This document shows positions 44,479 to 52,731 of a stretch of DNA of 64,000 bases, piece by piece. The translations under genes were made by a program, and so were the position numbers. The stretch covers positions 434,001-498,000 of the forward strand of contig NZ_DF977001.1 of assembly GCF_001485475.2 (NCBI RefSeq). The letters run 5' to 3'. The notes below the pieces were generated by a model. That model ran no database searches, was not told the origin of the DNA, and was given only the letters and a program-made list of their open reading frames with translations. The DNA comes from Tepidanaerobacter syntrophicus. Its GTDB lineage: Bacteria > Bacillota > Thermosediminibacteria > Thermosediminibacterales > Tepidanaerobacteraceae. The first letter of the stretch is position 1. The number at the start of each line of letters is the position of its first letter.

Positions 44479-45446
44479 TAAGTTATTCTCGGGTCAAGCC
44501 TTTTATATAAAATATCAACTGCCGCATTCATGATAATTACAAAAAGCGTTACGGTTAGAAAAATGCCCTGTATCAGAGGATAATCCCTGACCATTACGGC
44601 TTGTCGCATTAATGAACCGAGGCCCGGATATTTAAATACATTTTCTACCAATAATGTCCCTCCCACTGCTTGTCCCAAACTGTAAAAGGCTTGGGTTGCA
44701 ATAGGCAAGGCAGCATTAGATAAGGCGTGGCGAAAGAGTATACGCCTTGTGCCAAGTCCCTTAGCTTTAGCTGTGATTATATAATCTTTCGACATTATTG
44801 TAATCATGCTGTTTCTGGCTATAAGGTAAAATCCGCTCATCTGCACAACAGAGAGTGTCAGGGTAGGTAAAAAACCGTGACGTGCTATATCTAAAAGCAC
44901 ATCAATCCAAGAGGCATAGTCCGCAAAGGGTTTTGCGCCACCTGAAAGAGGAAAAATTCCCTGCCGAGCCGCCAAATAAAACAGGAAAAATATGCCTATT
45001 AAAAACGCTGGAATCTCAGAAATTACCACCATGATACTATAGAGGAACTTATCCGAAGCATTTCCTCTGTACCATGCGGACAAGCAGCCCAACAGCGTGC
45101 CAACGCCACCCCCGATTATTACTGATAGCAGTACTAAGGAAACAGACCAAGGAATACGGTTCTTAATAATTGTCTTAACATCACTGCCGAAATATATGCT
45201 GTACCCCAAATCCCCTTTGATAATACCCTTCAGATAGCTGCCATATTGGGCAAGCATAGACTTATCCAGACCGTAGTATGCTTTAAACCGATCAATTTCT
45301 TCTTGAGAATAAGTTACAGCAACCTCTCCCTGTTCGCTTGATAAAAAATAGAAGGGGTCACCCGGCATAATTCGGGGCAAAAAGAAGTTCAATGTGATTA
45401 TACAGAAAAACGTTGCAAAATATTTCAGGGCTTTTTGATGTCTCAT
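44478..45446 (-). CDS. OppB/NikB-type ABC permease
   Basis: 322 residues, about six membrane helices. FFLPRIMPGDPFYFL near the N-terminus and the EAA loop DYIITAKAKGLGTRRILFRHALSNAALPIATQAF near residue 215 are typical. It overlaps the binding-protein gene by 4 bases. Confidence 0.9.
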   Translation of the reverse strand: MRHQKALKYFATFFCIITLNFFLPRIMPGDPFYFLSSEQGEVAVTYSQEEIDRFKAYYGLDKSMLAQYGSYLKGIIKGDLGYSIYFGSDVKTIIKNRIPWSVSLVLLSVIIGGGVGTLLGCLSAWYRGNASDKFLYSIMVVISEIPAFLIGIFFLFYLAARQGIFPLSGGAKPFADYASWIDVLLDIARHGFLPTLTLSVVQMSGFYLIARNSMITIMSKDYIITAKAKGLGTRRILFRHALSNAALPIATQAFYSLGQAVGGTLLVENVFKYPGLGSLMRQAVMVRDYPLIQGIFLTVTLFVIIMNAAVDILYKRLDPRIT

Positions 45447-47029
45447 TTATCTTGTTCCAAGTATGATAATTTGTTATGAGTTACTGCGTGATGGTCAAAA
45501 ACATGAACCCATCCGTCGTACTTTTCCGGTTTAAAGACTGTATAATCAATTGTATTGTAGATGGGCAGTATTGGTATCTCGTCTGATATAAGCTTTTGAA
45601 GCTCCATTATCATCGATTTTCTTTTTTGTTCATCAAGTTCAGCAAGCTGCTCTTTGCAAAGTCGGTTTATATCGGGATTGCTGTAACCGCAAATTACATT
45701 GGATGTGGGACCGGCATCGCAAGCTGCGGTTGCCGCATAAACTTCCCTGAGACAATCGGCATCCGCCCCCCAGCCGCCATGTCCGATTATGGCAAGTTCA
45801 TAATCACAGTTTTTAACACAGCTGTCGCGGGTTTTCATGTCTACCGAACGAACATCGATATTGATTCCGGCTTTTGCGAAATTGATTTTAAGAAGTTCTG
45901 CGATTCTGGCTTCTTGTTGGCTGTCCGATATTAGCAGCGCCAGGTTTAATGATTTATTATTTAAAAGTTCTTTAGCTTTTTCTATATCAAAATCATATCG
46001 CGTAACATCGGGATTATACCATATATGATCAATCGGTAAATATCCGGGGCTTGCGGGAACCGCCGCGCCTCGTGCTACTTTTTCGATAAGTTCGTCAACA
46101 TTTACTGCATGGGCAATTGCTTTTCTTACGTTTATATCCGCTAATTCCGGTTTTTTCTCCATATTAAATAAAAGTTTATAACCCCAGAAGGCCGGACTTT
46201 TAAGGATTTTAAATTCCTTATTGTTTCTATATCGATCAATTAAATCCGGCGGAACATCCAAAACATCGATTTCTCCGTTTTCGAAAGCCAGCACCGGATC
46301 ACTTACCGGGATAAATTCAATAACATCTACCCCAGGCTTCCGTCCCCAGTAATCTTTAAATGCTTGGAATCGGTATTTGCCCTGTTCTTGACTATAATCC
46401 GTAAGTATGTACGGTCCGCATCCTACTAATTTATCCAAATCCATTATTTTTTTGGGATCATCTATGTCCTTCCAGATATGCTCCGGAATTATCCTGACAA
46501 TCCCCACTCTATCCAGTACTGTAGCGTTAGGATCTTTTACCACTATTTTTACCCGGTCTTCATCAATAACCTCTATTTTTTCTATAAATGGTTTGCTATC
46601 AATTAATAAGCTGTTTGACACCGGAGGATGTTTTTCGAAATACTCGAAAGAAAACTTCACATCTTGGGCGGTAAGCATCTTTCCGTCATGCCATTTGACC
46701 TTAGAGTTTAAAAGAAAGGTATACTCCCTGCCGTCCGATGAGATAGTCCATTCCTTCGCCAGCCATGGAATAAGACCGTCTTCTCCTTTTTCCAGAAGGC
46801 TGTCATAGATAAGACGCATTTTCGATGCTCCAGGTCCCCGAGAATAGTGAGCAAATGGGGAAGGAAACCCCCAATCCCCGCCTTCCAGGCGTATTACCAA
46901 TGAGCCGCTTTGACTTCCGGTGCTGCCTGTACTTTTTTCTGTGGTTTTTGCGCCGCAGCCTGCCATATTTAAAATCGCAATTATGAGTATCATTGCAGCA
47001 AGCAGTTTGGTTATTTTTGATTTTTTCAC
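45443..47029 (-). CDS. Peptide/nickel-type ABC transporter substrate-binding lipoprotein
   Basis: 528 residues, SBP_bac_5 family. Lipobox ILNMAGCG (Cys about 25). YTFLLNSKVKWHDGKMLTAQDVKFSFEYF and DINVRKAIAHAVNVDELIEKVARG are family marks. The C-terminus has an unusual histidine patch, HVFDHHAVTHNKLSYL, which could help bind metal or a metal chelate. It is the first gene of the ABC unit and follows an FmdE-type gene. Confidence 0.85.
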   Translation of the reverse strand: MKKSKITKLLAAMILIIAILNMAGCGAKTTEKSTGSTGSQSGSLVIRLEGGDWGFPSPFAHYSRGPGASKMRLIYDSLLEKGEDGLIPWLAKEWTISSDGREYTFLLNSKVKWHDGKMLTAQDVKFSFEYFEKHPPVSNSLLIDSKPFIEKIEVIDEDRVKIVVKDPNATVLDRVGIVRIIPEHIWKDIDDPKKIMDLDKLVGCGPYILTDYSQEQGKYRFQAFKDYWGRKPGVDVIEFIPVSDPVLAFENGEIDVLDVPPDLIDRYRNNKEFKILKSPAFWGYKLLFNMEKKPELADINVRKAIAHAVNVDELIEKVARGAAVPASPGYLPIDHIWYNPDVTRYDFDIEKAKELLNNKSLNLALLISDSQQEARIAELLKINFAKAGINIDVRSVDMKTRDSCVKNCDYELAIIGHGGWGADADCLREVYAATAACDAGPTSNVICGYSNPDINRLCKEQLAELDEQKRKSMIMELQKLISDEIPILPIYNTIDYTVFKPEKYDGWVHVFDHHAVTHNKLSYLEQDK

Positions 47030-47089
47030 ATCAAATCCCCTATCTGAATGTTTTGTTTTTTTGTCAGGGTTGGCTAATTACTTTAAGGC

Positions 47090-47620
47090 TTACCAACCTC
47101 TAGAATAATCATCAAAACAGTCTAGGCACACGGGATTATTATTTACCATACGTATTTTATGCTCAGGAGCGCCTTCGCCGCATTTTGTACATTTTATTGT
47201 ATTAAATATCCGAGCCTTTTTCGGCAAATCAAAACCGGGATTCTTAAATTCAAACAGTTCTTCAACGGGGCTTTCCAGGATAGCTTTCTTGCGCTCATCC
47301 TTTGAAAGTTTATCATTATCATCCCTGGGTTTTAATACTATACGCAATTTTTGTCCTGTGTCTCGTCGGAAGAAAGTAAAAGCCTGTTTGCCTGTACCTC
47401 GGTATATTAAGTTTCCTTTACCTAGCGTACATCCCGTAACAACCTGGACTGCGTCAACGCCGCACGCATCATTTTCTGTAACGCAAACTATTTCTTCATC
47501 TTTAGAAAAATTTACACCGAGTTTTTCCCGCGCCGCTTCGCATACTTTAAATCCGATAGCAAGACCCGGGCACTCATGACCGTGAAATTCCACACATTTT
47601 TGCCAAAGCTGCTCATCCAT
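47090..47620 (-). CDS. FmdE family zinc-ribbon protein
   Basis: About 176 residues. The FmdE domain shows HGHECPGLAIGFKVCEAAREKLG near residue 12, VTENDACGVDAVQVVTGCTLGKGN near 50-75, and FTFFRRDTG. A C-terminal zinc ribbon CTKCGEGAPEHKIRMVNNNPVCLDCF holds two CxxC pairs. Relatives lie beside formylmethanofuran dehydrogenase, or with metal transport genes in organisms lacking methanogenesis, as here. Metal or pterin handling is likely, but no function is proven. The ATG at 47620 has AAGGAG upstream. Confidence 0.85.
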   Translation of the reverse strand: MDEQLWQKCVEFHGHECPGLAIGFKVCEAAREKLGVNFSKDEEIVCVTENDACGVDAVQVVTGCTLGKGNLIYRGTGKQAFTFFRRDTGQKLRIVLKPRDDNDKLSKDERKKAILESPVEELFEFKNPGFDLPKKARIFNTIKCTKCGEGAPEHKIRMVNNNPVCLDCFDDYSRGW

Positions 47621-47661
47621 AAAAAATCTCTCCTTGTGATTTAGTATAAAGCGATACAAAT

Positions 47662-47703
47662 AATGAGCCAAGACTCATAAATTTTAAGACTTCATGGCTC
47701 ATT
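47662..47703 (-). terminator. Hairpin between methyltransferase and FmdE genes
   Basis: AATGAGCCA...TGGCTCATT, a 9-bp stem. The sequence right after the stem arm contains GCCATGAAG, which recalls the ATGAA loops of the leader at 48927. No strong T-run; it could slow or end transcription. Confidence 0.4.
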
Positions 47704-47725
47704 ACAGTCTCTGCGACCTAATTAC

Positions 47726-48313
47726 TTATTTTTTACCGATAACTATAAACATCTCTTCGCTGTCTATAGTAAAGAAAGGTTCAAGCCCTGCCTCTTTCAT
47801 AAATCCCTCTATAACATCTGCTTCAGGCAGGTCATCGTTATTTACCGCATCAGAGCTTTTTGTATGGAGCTCATTTATAGCTTTTCTGCTCTGGGAGTGA
47901 GCTATTACAAGCCTACCGCCGGGCTTAAGAAGCCCTGCCATACGAGATATCACTTTTGGTTTATCTTGAAAGTGAGGGAAAACTGAGTAGCACATTATAA
48001 CATCAAAATGGTTTTTAGGAAGATGCACATCGTAAATATCTCCCAGAACAAAACGAACATTGTTAAAAGGGTGCTTCTGCTTTGCAACCTCAAGCATCTT
48101 TTCCGCAAGATCAATGGCTGTAATTTCTCCCTCATCACCTATCATTTCATGTATATAGGGAATCATAACACCTGTTCCTGTGCCTACATCTAAAACGCAA
48201 TCACCTTGTGATATCCCTGCCGCTCTAGCTATATATCTAAGTTTTGCTTCATCATGGTTGCACATCTGGTCCCATTTATCCGCTACTTCATTAAAAAATT
48301 CTCTATGGTTCAA
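47726..48313 (-). CDS. SAM-dependent methyltransferase, class I
   Basis: 195 residues. Motif I is VLDVGTGTGVMIPYI near residue 40 and the acidic end of strand 2 is ITAIDLAEKML; motif II is DVIMCYSVFPHF near 107. The substrate is unknown; position between the ECF and FmdE genes suggests a cofactor or metal chelate. It overlaps the ECF gene by 11 bases. Confidence 0.88.
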   Translation of the reverse strand: MNHREFFNEVADKWDQMCNHDEAKLRYIARAAGISQGDCVLDVGTGTGVMIPYIHEMIGDEGEITAIDLAEKMLEVAKQKHPFNNVRFVLGDIYDVHLPKNHFDVIMCYSVFPHFQDKPKVISRMAGLLKPGGRLVIAHSQSRKAINELHTKSSDAVNNDDLPEADVIEGFMKEAGLEPFFTIDSEEMFIVIGKK

Positions 48314-48845
48314 GGGTATCCCTCCCTCTTGCCCTTATTTGATATTTCTTAAGCAGCAAAACTACTGCAGGAATAAATATTAATTGAATTGCTATTCCTG
48401 GCAGCCCTTTTGTAATACTTGCAGCAATAAAGGCGAAGGGTGTGGGGAATTTGGCACCGAAAAATGTCGTGAGCATCCATACGGCAACACCGGATACAAT
48501 GCGGCCTAAAATCATGCTGCAAACTAAGGATATATAAACATTTTTGTGAAGCTTTCTATACATAAAACTTGTCACATAACCATAAGCGGCAAGTTCAAAA
48601 ACCATGTAAGGCATTACCGGAAAAGCAGGAGGCATGCCGGTAAAAATAGAACTTAAAATTGGTGTCAAGGCTCCTACCGCCGCTGCAGCAGGCGCATCCA
48701 AGAAAAATCCCGAAAGCAAAACCGGTATGTGCATCGGCAAAAAGGTTGAACCAAGTCCTAGCACATGAAACATCATCGGCAGGACAATTCCGAAAGCGGT
48801 AAAAACACCTGCAAGAGCTATCTGGTATAAATTATCATTTCTCAA
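48303..48845 (-). CDS. ECF transporter S component
   Basis: About 180 residues and five or six membrane helices. GLGSTFLPMHIPVLLSGFFLD is the conserved membrane segment of one S-component family; MILGRIVSGVAVWML and KGLPGIAIQLIFIPAVVLLLKKY follow. S components bind vitamins or metals and use a shared EcfT-EcfA module that is elsewhere. The start is probably TTG at 48845 with GGGGTG upstream; the longer frame to 48911 overlaps the leader terminator. Confidence 0.82.
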   Translation of the reverse strand: MRNDNLYQIALAGVFTAFGIVLPMMFHVLGLGSTFLPMHIPVLLSGFFLDAPAAAAVGALTPILSSIFTGMPPAFPVMPYMVFELAAYGYVTSFMYRKLHKNVYISLVCSMILGRIVSGVAVWMLTTFFGAKFPTPFAFIAASITKGLPGIAIQLIFIPAVVLLLKKYQIRARGRDTLEP

Positions 48846-48881
48846 ATTTGGCACCCCTATCTGATTATTATTTAAGAGAAA

Positions 48882-48940
48882 ATAAAAAAACCATGAATAA
48901 AGCCGTTTCATTCAGCTAAACAGCTTAACCTTCATGGTTT
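48882..48940 (-). terminator. Leader terminator before the ECF gene
   Basis: AAACCATGAA...TTCATGGTTT, then TTTTTATTTTC, on the minus strand. Its 5' arm is also used by the second small hairpin, so the two structures exclude each other. Confidence 0.85.
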
Positions 48941-48966
48941 GTCTACTTTATGGCCTTCATGACCAT
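48927..48966 (-). promoter_or_regulatory. Tandem-hairpin leader RNA of unknown ligand
   Basis: Two short hairpins with the same loop: ATGGTC-ATGAA-GGCCAT (48950-48966) and AACC-ATGAA-GGTT (48927-48939), joined by AAAGTAGACA. It starts right at the predicted transcript start and runs into the terminator at 48882. I do not recognise it; the loop lacks the ACGR of guanidine-II RNA. Confidence 0.55.
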
Positions 48967-48974
48967 TTGATAAA

Positions 48975-49003
48975 ATTTTAACATTTGCTTCTCTTTTTGT
49001 CAA
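48975..49003 (-). promoter_or_regulatory. Promoter of the ECF-methyltransferase-FmdE-ABC cluster
   Basis: TTGACA, 17 bases, TAAAAT on the minus strand; predicted start near 48968. The 310-base gap 48846-49155 holds this, the leader and its terminator; I see nothing further. Confidence 0.75.
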
Positions 49004-49155
49004 CACAAAGTTTGTCGCGAGCAGATAAAACTAAATACAAAAAGGTGGGTTTCTTGAGCTGATCCTTGTCAAGTAGATAATCTAATTTTAATTAATTAGA
49101 CTGTCCACTTTGAAAGTATCATACATATCTTTCTCCTACCTTTAATATATTGGAT

Positions 49156-49923
49156 CTACTTAAAATATATAGCAATAAAGCCCAATACAACTGTTACTAT
49201 TAACCCGAAAGCCCACTTTTGCAGTCCGCTAATTTCTTTATGGATATCATTGAATTTTTCATCTACTCTATCAAACCTTGCATCAGTTTCTTTTCTTATG
49301 GACTCAAGCCTAATATCTACTCTATCAAATCCAGAATCGGTTTTATCGGATAGGTCTTTGATCTCCTTATGAACTGTGTCAAACCTAGCATCGGTCTTAT
49401 CTGACAGGTCTTTGATTTCCTTATGAATCGCCTCAAACTTAGTATCAGTTTTATCTGATAGGTCTTTAACTTCCTTACGAACTGCTTCAAACTTGCTCTC
49501 GGTCTTATCTGATAAGTCTTTAATTTCCTTATGAACCGCATCAAACCTGGCATCGGTTTTATCTGACAGGTCTTTGATCTCTTTATGAACTGTGTCAAAC
49601 CTAGCATCGGTCTTATCTGATAGATCTTTGATTCCCTTATGAACTGCTTCAAACTTACTATCGGTCTTATCTGATAGATCTTTAATTTCCTTACGAATCG
49701 CCTCAAACTTAGTATCAGTTTTATCGGATAGGTCTTTGATCTCCTTATGAACTGTGTCAAACCTAGCATCGACCCTGTCAAATTTTGCATCCATGCGATC
49801 TCTTACATCGTTTATTTGTTGTGATAGATAAAAATATCCTGATTCATAAATCTTGGGTTCATGAGTTTCGTTTTGCCGTTGTTCACCATTACCGCCGGCA
49901 ATTTCTTTTTCTGCCACGCTCAT
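49156..49923 (-). CDS. Tandem-repeat coiled-coil protein with C-terminal membrane anchor
   Basis: 255 residues. Eight near-identical 18-residue repeats (consensus FDTVHKEIKDLSDKTDAR, residues about 55-198) form a predicted coiled coil, followed by a more varied unit. The C-terminus is one membrane segment (KWAFGLIVTVVLGFIAIYF), so it is a tail-anchored protein with the rest in the cytoplasm. There is no signal peptide. Role unknown. The start ATG at 49923 follows GGAGGAAGGGG. Confidence 0.7.
   Translation of the reverse strand: MSVAEKEIAGGNGEQRQNETHEPKIYESGYFYLSQQINDVRDRMDAKFDRVDARFDTVHKEIKDLSDKTDTKFEAIRKEIKDLSDKTDSKFEAVHKGIKDLSDKTDARFDTVHKEIKDLSDKTDARFDAVHKEIKDLSDKTESKFEAVRKEVKDLSDKTDTKFEAIHKEIKDLSDKTDARFDTVHKEIKDLSDKTDSGFDRVDIRLESIRKETDARFDRVDEKFNDIHKEISGLQKWAFGLIVTVVLGFIAIYFK
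49330..49761. repeat. 54-bp tandem repeat array inside a coding gene
   Basis: Eight units of 54 bp with high nucleotide identity encode the 18-residue repeats. The period keeps an extra same-strand frame (49317-49790) open by accident; it is not counted as a gene. Confidence 0.85.
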
Positions 49924-50098
49924 CACCCCTTCCTCCGCTTAAAACCATTATATCATTAATTACCGTAAGTTTCCATAAAGCCTTCCATTTCTCTGTTCTT
50001 TCAAACAGGCTTAAAGCTTATGTAAAAAAATCCGGCATAGCATATCAAAAGGCACCGGGAGTGATAAGGTAATGTTAGAGCTTTCAAATGTGAATGAA

Positions 50099-50137
50099 TT
50101 AAAAAGGCGAATAATTCAGGTTCCTAATTATTCGCCA
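50099..50137. terminator. Terminator downstream of glmM
   Basis: GGCGAATAATT...AATTATTCGCC with T-run TTTTTAATT on the minus strand. Confidence 0.85.
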
Positions 50138-50149
50138 ACTCTTTTTTAT

Positions 50150-51499
50150 TTATCTCAGTTCTTCTTCTATCACTTGGGCAACAGATTTTGCTACTTTTTC
50201 GATTAAATCTTGCTGTTCACCTTCTACCATTACACGAATAAGGGGTTCTGTGCCTGAGGGGCGAACTAAAATTCTACCTCTGTCCCCTAACAAAGCTTCA
50301 TTTTCTTTTATGACTTTTTGTATATGCTCATTTGTGTCATAGCCTGTCTTGTCTGCTACTCTTACATTTATCAGAACTTGGGGGTACACCTTCATTACTT
50401 GCCTTAGCTCGGAAAGCTTTTTGCCTTCATCTACCATTACATTGAGAAGATTTACGCCGCTTATCATTCCATCTCCTGTAGTATGATAGTTTAAGAAGAT
50501 TACATGGCCTGATTGCTCTCCACCCAAAGTGTATCCGCTCTTTAGCATCTCTTCTAGAACATAGCGATCGCCGACTTTAGTGCGGACTAAATTTATACCT
50601 GCCTTCTTCAGTGCCACTTCAAGACCCATGTTGCTCATTACTGTAGCTACTACAGTATCTTTTTTTAAGAGTCCTTTATTTTTAAGATATATGCCACATA
50701 TAGCTAAAACATGATCACCGTCGACTATCTCTCCCTTTTCGTCAACTGCAATCAGTCTATCCGCGTCTCCATCAAATGACAGCCCAACATCTGCTCCAAT
50801 TTTTTTAACATACTCGCAAAGGCTTTCCGGATGGGTGGAACCGCAATTAACATTTATATTAGTGCCATCTGGCTCATTATTTATTATGTAGACATCCGCC
50901 CCCAGTTCTTGTAAAATCATGGGTGCTACTTGGTAAGATGCTCCATTGGCACAGTCAACTGCTACTTTTAAACCTTTAAATCTGGTGTTGTCTCCTATTA
51001 CAGATTTCACAAAGTCTATGTAGTGCCTTGCCGCATCATCTTTTGTATAGATTCTGCCAACGTTCGGACCAATCGGTGTGTTAATAGTGCCACTTTCATC
51101 ATCCAGCAATGCTTCGATCTCATCTTCTAAAGCATCGGGCAGCTTATATCCGTCTTTATTGAAAAATTTTATGCCATTGTATTCTACGGGATTATGAGAA
51201 GCCGATATTACAGCTCCTGCATCAGCATTAAAGTAACGTGTAAGATAGGCTATTGCAGGTGTTGGCATTACCCCGACTTTTAAAACGTCAGCACCTTGTG
51301 AGCATATGCCGGCCGCCAGTGCAGCCTCTAACATATCTCCGGATATTCGCGTATCTTTGCCAACTACAATAATTGGCTTCTCATGAAGTTTTGACAAAAC
51401 ATGTGCTCCGGCGCGGCCCAATTTGAAAGCTAAAAGTGGCGAGAGATCTTTGTTAGCTACTCCTCTGACTCCATCTGTTCCAAAAAGCCTAGGTTTCAT
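50150..51499 (-). CDS. glmM: Phosphoglucosamine mutase
   Basis: 449 residues. Active-site serine region AVISASHNPVEYNGIKFF near residue 95-105, metal loop GLSFDGDADRLIAVD near 240, and phosphate-binding RPSGTEPLIRVMVEG near 410. It converts glucosamine 6-phosphate to the 1-phosphate for peptidoglycan precursors. Last gene of cdaA-cdaR-glmM; GlmM can inhibit CdaA in other Firmicutes. Confidence 0.97.
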   Translation of the reverse strand: MKPRLFGTDGVRGVANKDLSPLLAFKLGRAGAHVLSKLHEKPIIVVGKDTRISGDMLEAALAAGICSQGADVLKVGVMPTPAIAYLTRYFNADAGAVISASHNPVEYNGIKFFNKDGYKLPDALEDEIEALLDDESGTINTPIGPNVGRIYTKDDAARHYIDFVKSVIGDNTRFKGLKVAVDCANGASYQVAPMILQELGADVYIINNEPDGTNINVNCGSTHPESLCEYVKKIGADVGLSFDGDADRLIAVDEKGEIVDGDHVLAICGIYLKNKGLLKKDTVVATVMSNMGLEVALKKAGINLVRTKVGDRYVLEEMLKSGYTLGGEQSGHVIFLNYHTTGDGMISGVNLLNVMVDEGKKLSELRQVMKVYPQVLINVRVADKTGYDTNEHIQKVIKENEALLGDRGRILVRPSGTEPLIRVMVEGEQQDLIEKVAKSVAQVIEEELR

Positions 51500-51516
51500 T
51501 TAATTTCCTCCTTCAT

Positions 51517-52731
51517 TTATTGCGAAATTTCGCTAATGACAACATGAATATCGCTCGGCTCTATTTTAATAATTCTGTAAGGCCTAGAGATATCTCCTTG
51601 AACTTTGACTGTATGTTCTCCTGCCGTAAGTCCTGTAAGATCGATTTTGAGCTTTACCATGTTCTCATTTACTTTATCAATGATACTATTGGGACCGCTG
51701 ACTGTCAATATTAATTGAGTCTGTTCTACACTTGCGCTCAAACCGGAAGCAATACCTTCTATAGTAACATTATCGCTATTTAAATTTAATGTTGTTTCAC
51801 TGAGTTTTTCAATTTCCACAGTAACTTTAGCTGTCCTTACATCCTCGTCAAAGCTTGTAATACCATTAGGAAAAATCAGATCTACATCAAATGTTGTCGT
51901 AGAAGTTCTGTCTTGGATATTTATAGGCTCAGTTGTAATTGATTGGACATTAGCAAGCTCCTCTTCACTGCCGGTTACGATAATCGACGGTGGGTCTATC
52001 CTGACATCTCTGATGATATATCCCTCCGGTGGATTGCCTTTTATATTCGGGATAATCTGTGTATTTGCCACAGGCACTATTGGAACTGTAACTTCTACTG
52101 TTTGAGGAGTAAATGTAATTCTCTTTTGTTCTTTTCCGTTTTTATCTAAAACTTTAAATGGGAAATTGCCTATTATCGGCTTATCTTTGCCTGATACATC
52201 TATATATACAACGACCTTATTTACTGCCTCGACAGCACTGCGCGGGCCCTTAACTGTGACATATTGAGGACTAACTTGTGCTGGCCTTGCGGCAAAGCCT
52301 TGAGCAGTGGTGCCTGTAACTTCTACTGTAACAGGCCGCTCTTCTTCGATAACAGCTTCTAGTGTTACCAATATTTCTCTCGGGTAAACATCTATTAGTT
52401 CTATATTTGGCGGCACGACCACATCAACGCGAATGAGGTTTTCTCCCTCAATCCGTCCTTTCATGTTCATTTCGGCACTGATATCGTCTGATTTCAGATC
52501 GGAAACCAGGCTTCTGCGCCCTCTAACTTTAACATTCACCTTAAATTCTGCTGATTCATCCTTTAGGACCAGCTTTTCTTCATCAAGGTTTACTAGCTTA
52601 ACGGGAACATCTTTTATAATATAAGTTACTTGAGGATTTTGTTCATTCATCACATATAGCCACATTAAAACTGCCAAAATTATCGAGAGGATTTTAATTG
52701 CTGTATCATCATCAAATAGTCTTCTATGCAT
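51517..52731 (-). CDS. cdaR: CdaA regulatory protein with YbbR domains
   Basis: 404 residues. N-terminal membrane helix (IKILSIILAVLMWLYVMNEQNP) and then four extracellular YbbR repeats, each beginning with VKLVNLDEE-, VTVEVTG-, TVEVTVPIVPVA- or ETTLNLNSDN-type strands. It regulates the CdaA diadenylate cyclase. Overlaps cdaA by 8 bases. Confidence 0.93.
   Translation of the reverse strand: MHRRLFDDDTAIKILSIILAVLMWLYVMNEQNPQVTYIIKDVPVKLVNLDEEKLVLKDESAEFKVNVKVRGRRSLVSDLKSDDISAEMNMKGRIEGENLIRVDVVVPPNIELIDVYPREILVTLEAVIEEERPVTVEVTGTTAQGFAARPAQVSPQYVTVKGPRSAVEAVNKVVVYIDVSGKDKPIIGNFPFKVLDKNGKEQKRITFTPQTVEVTVPIVPVANTQIIPNIKGNPPEGYIIRDVRIDPPSIIVTGSEEELANVQSITTEPINIQDRTSTTTFDVDLIFPNGITSFDEDVRTAKVTVEIEKLSETTLNLNSDNVTIEGIASGLSASVEQTQLILTVSGPNSIIDKVNENMVKLKIDLTGLTAGEHTVKVQGDISRPYRIIKIEPSDIHVVISEISQ

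Noticed and set aside
48846-48911. Upstream extension of the ECF S-component gene
   Set aside because: It overlaps the leader terminator, and the GGGGTG ribosome site favours the TTG at 48845.
48927-48966. Guanidine-II (mini-ykkC) riboswitch
   Set aside because: It has two small hairpins in a row, but the loops are ATGAA instead of ACGR, and the target genes do not fit.
49010-49155. Insertion-sequence end near TGTCCACTTT
   Set aside because: A short match only, with no inverted partner or transposase; not supportable.
49317-49790. A 157-codon second frame on the same strand as the repeat protein
   Set aside because: It is kept open only by the 54-bp period of the repeats and has no ribosome site.
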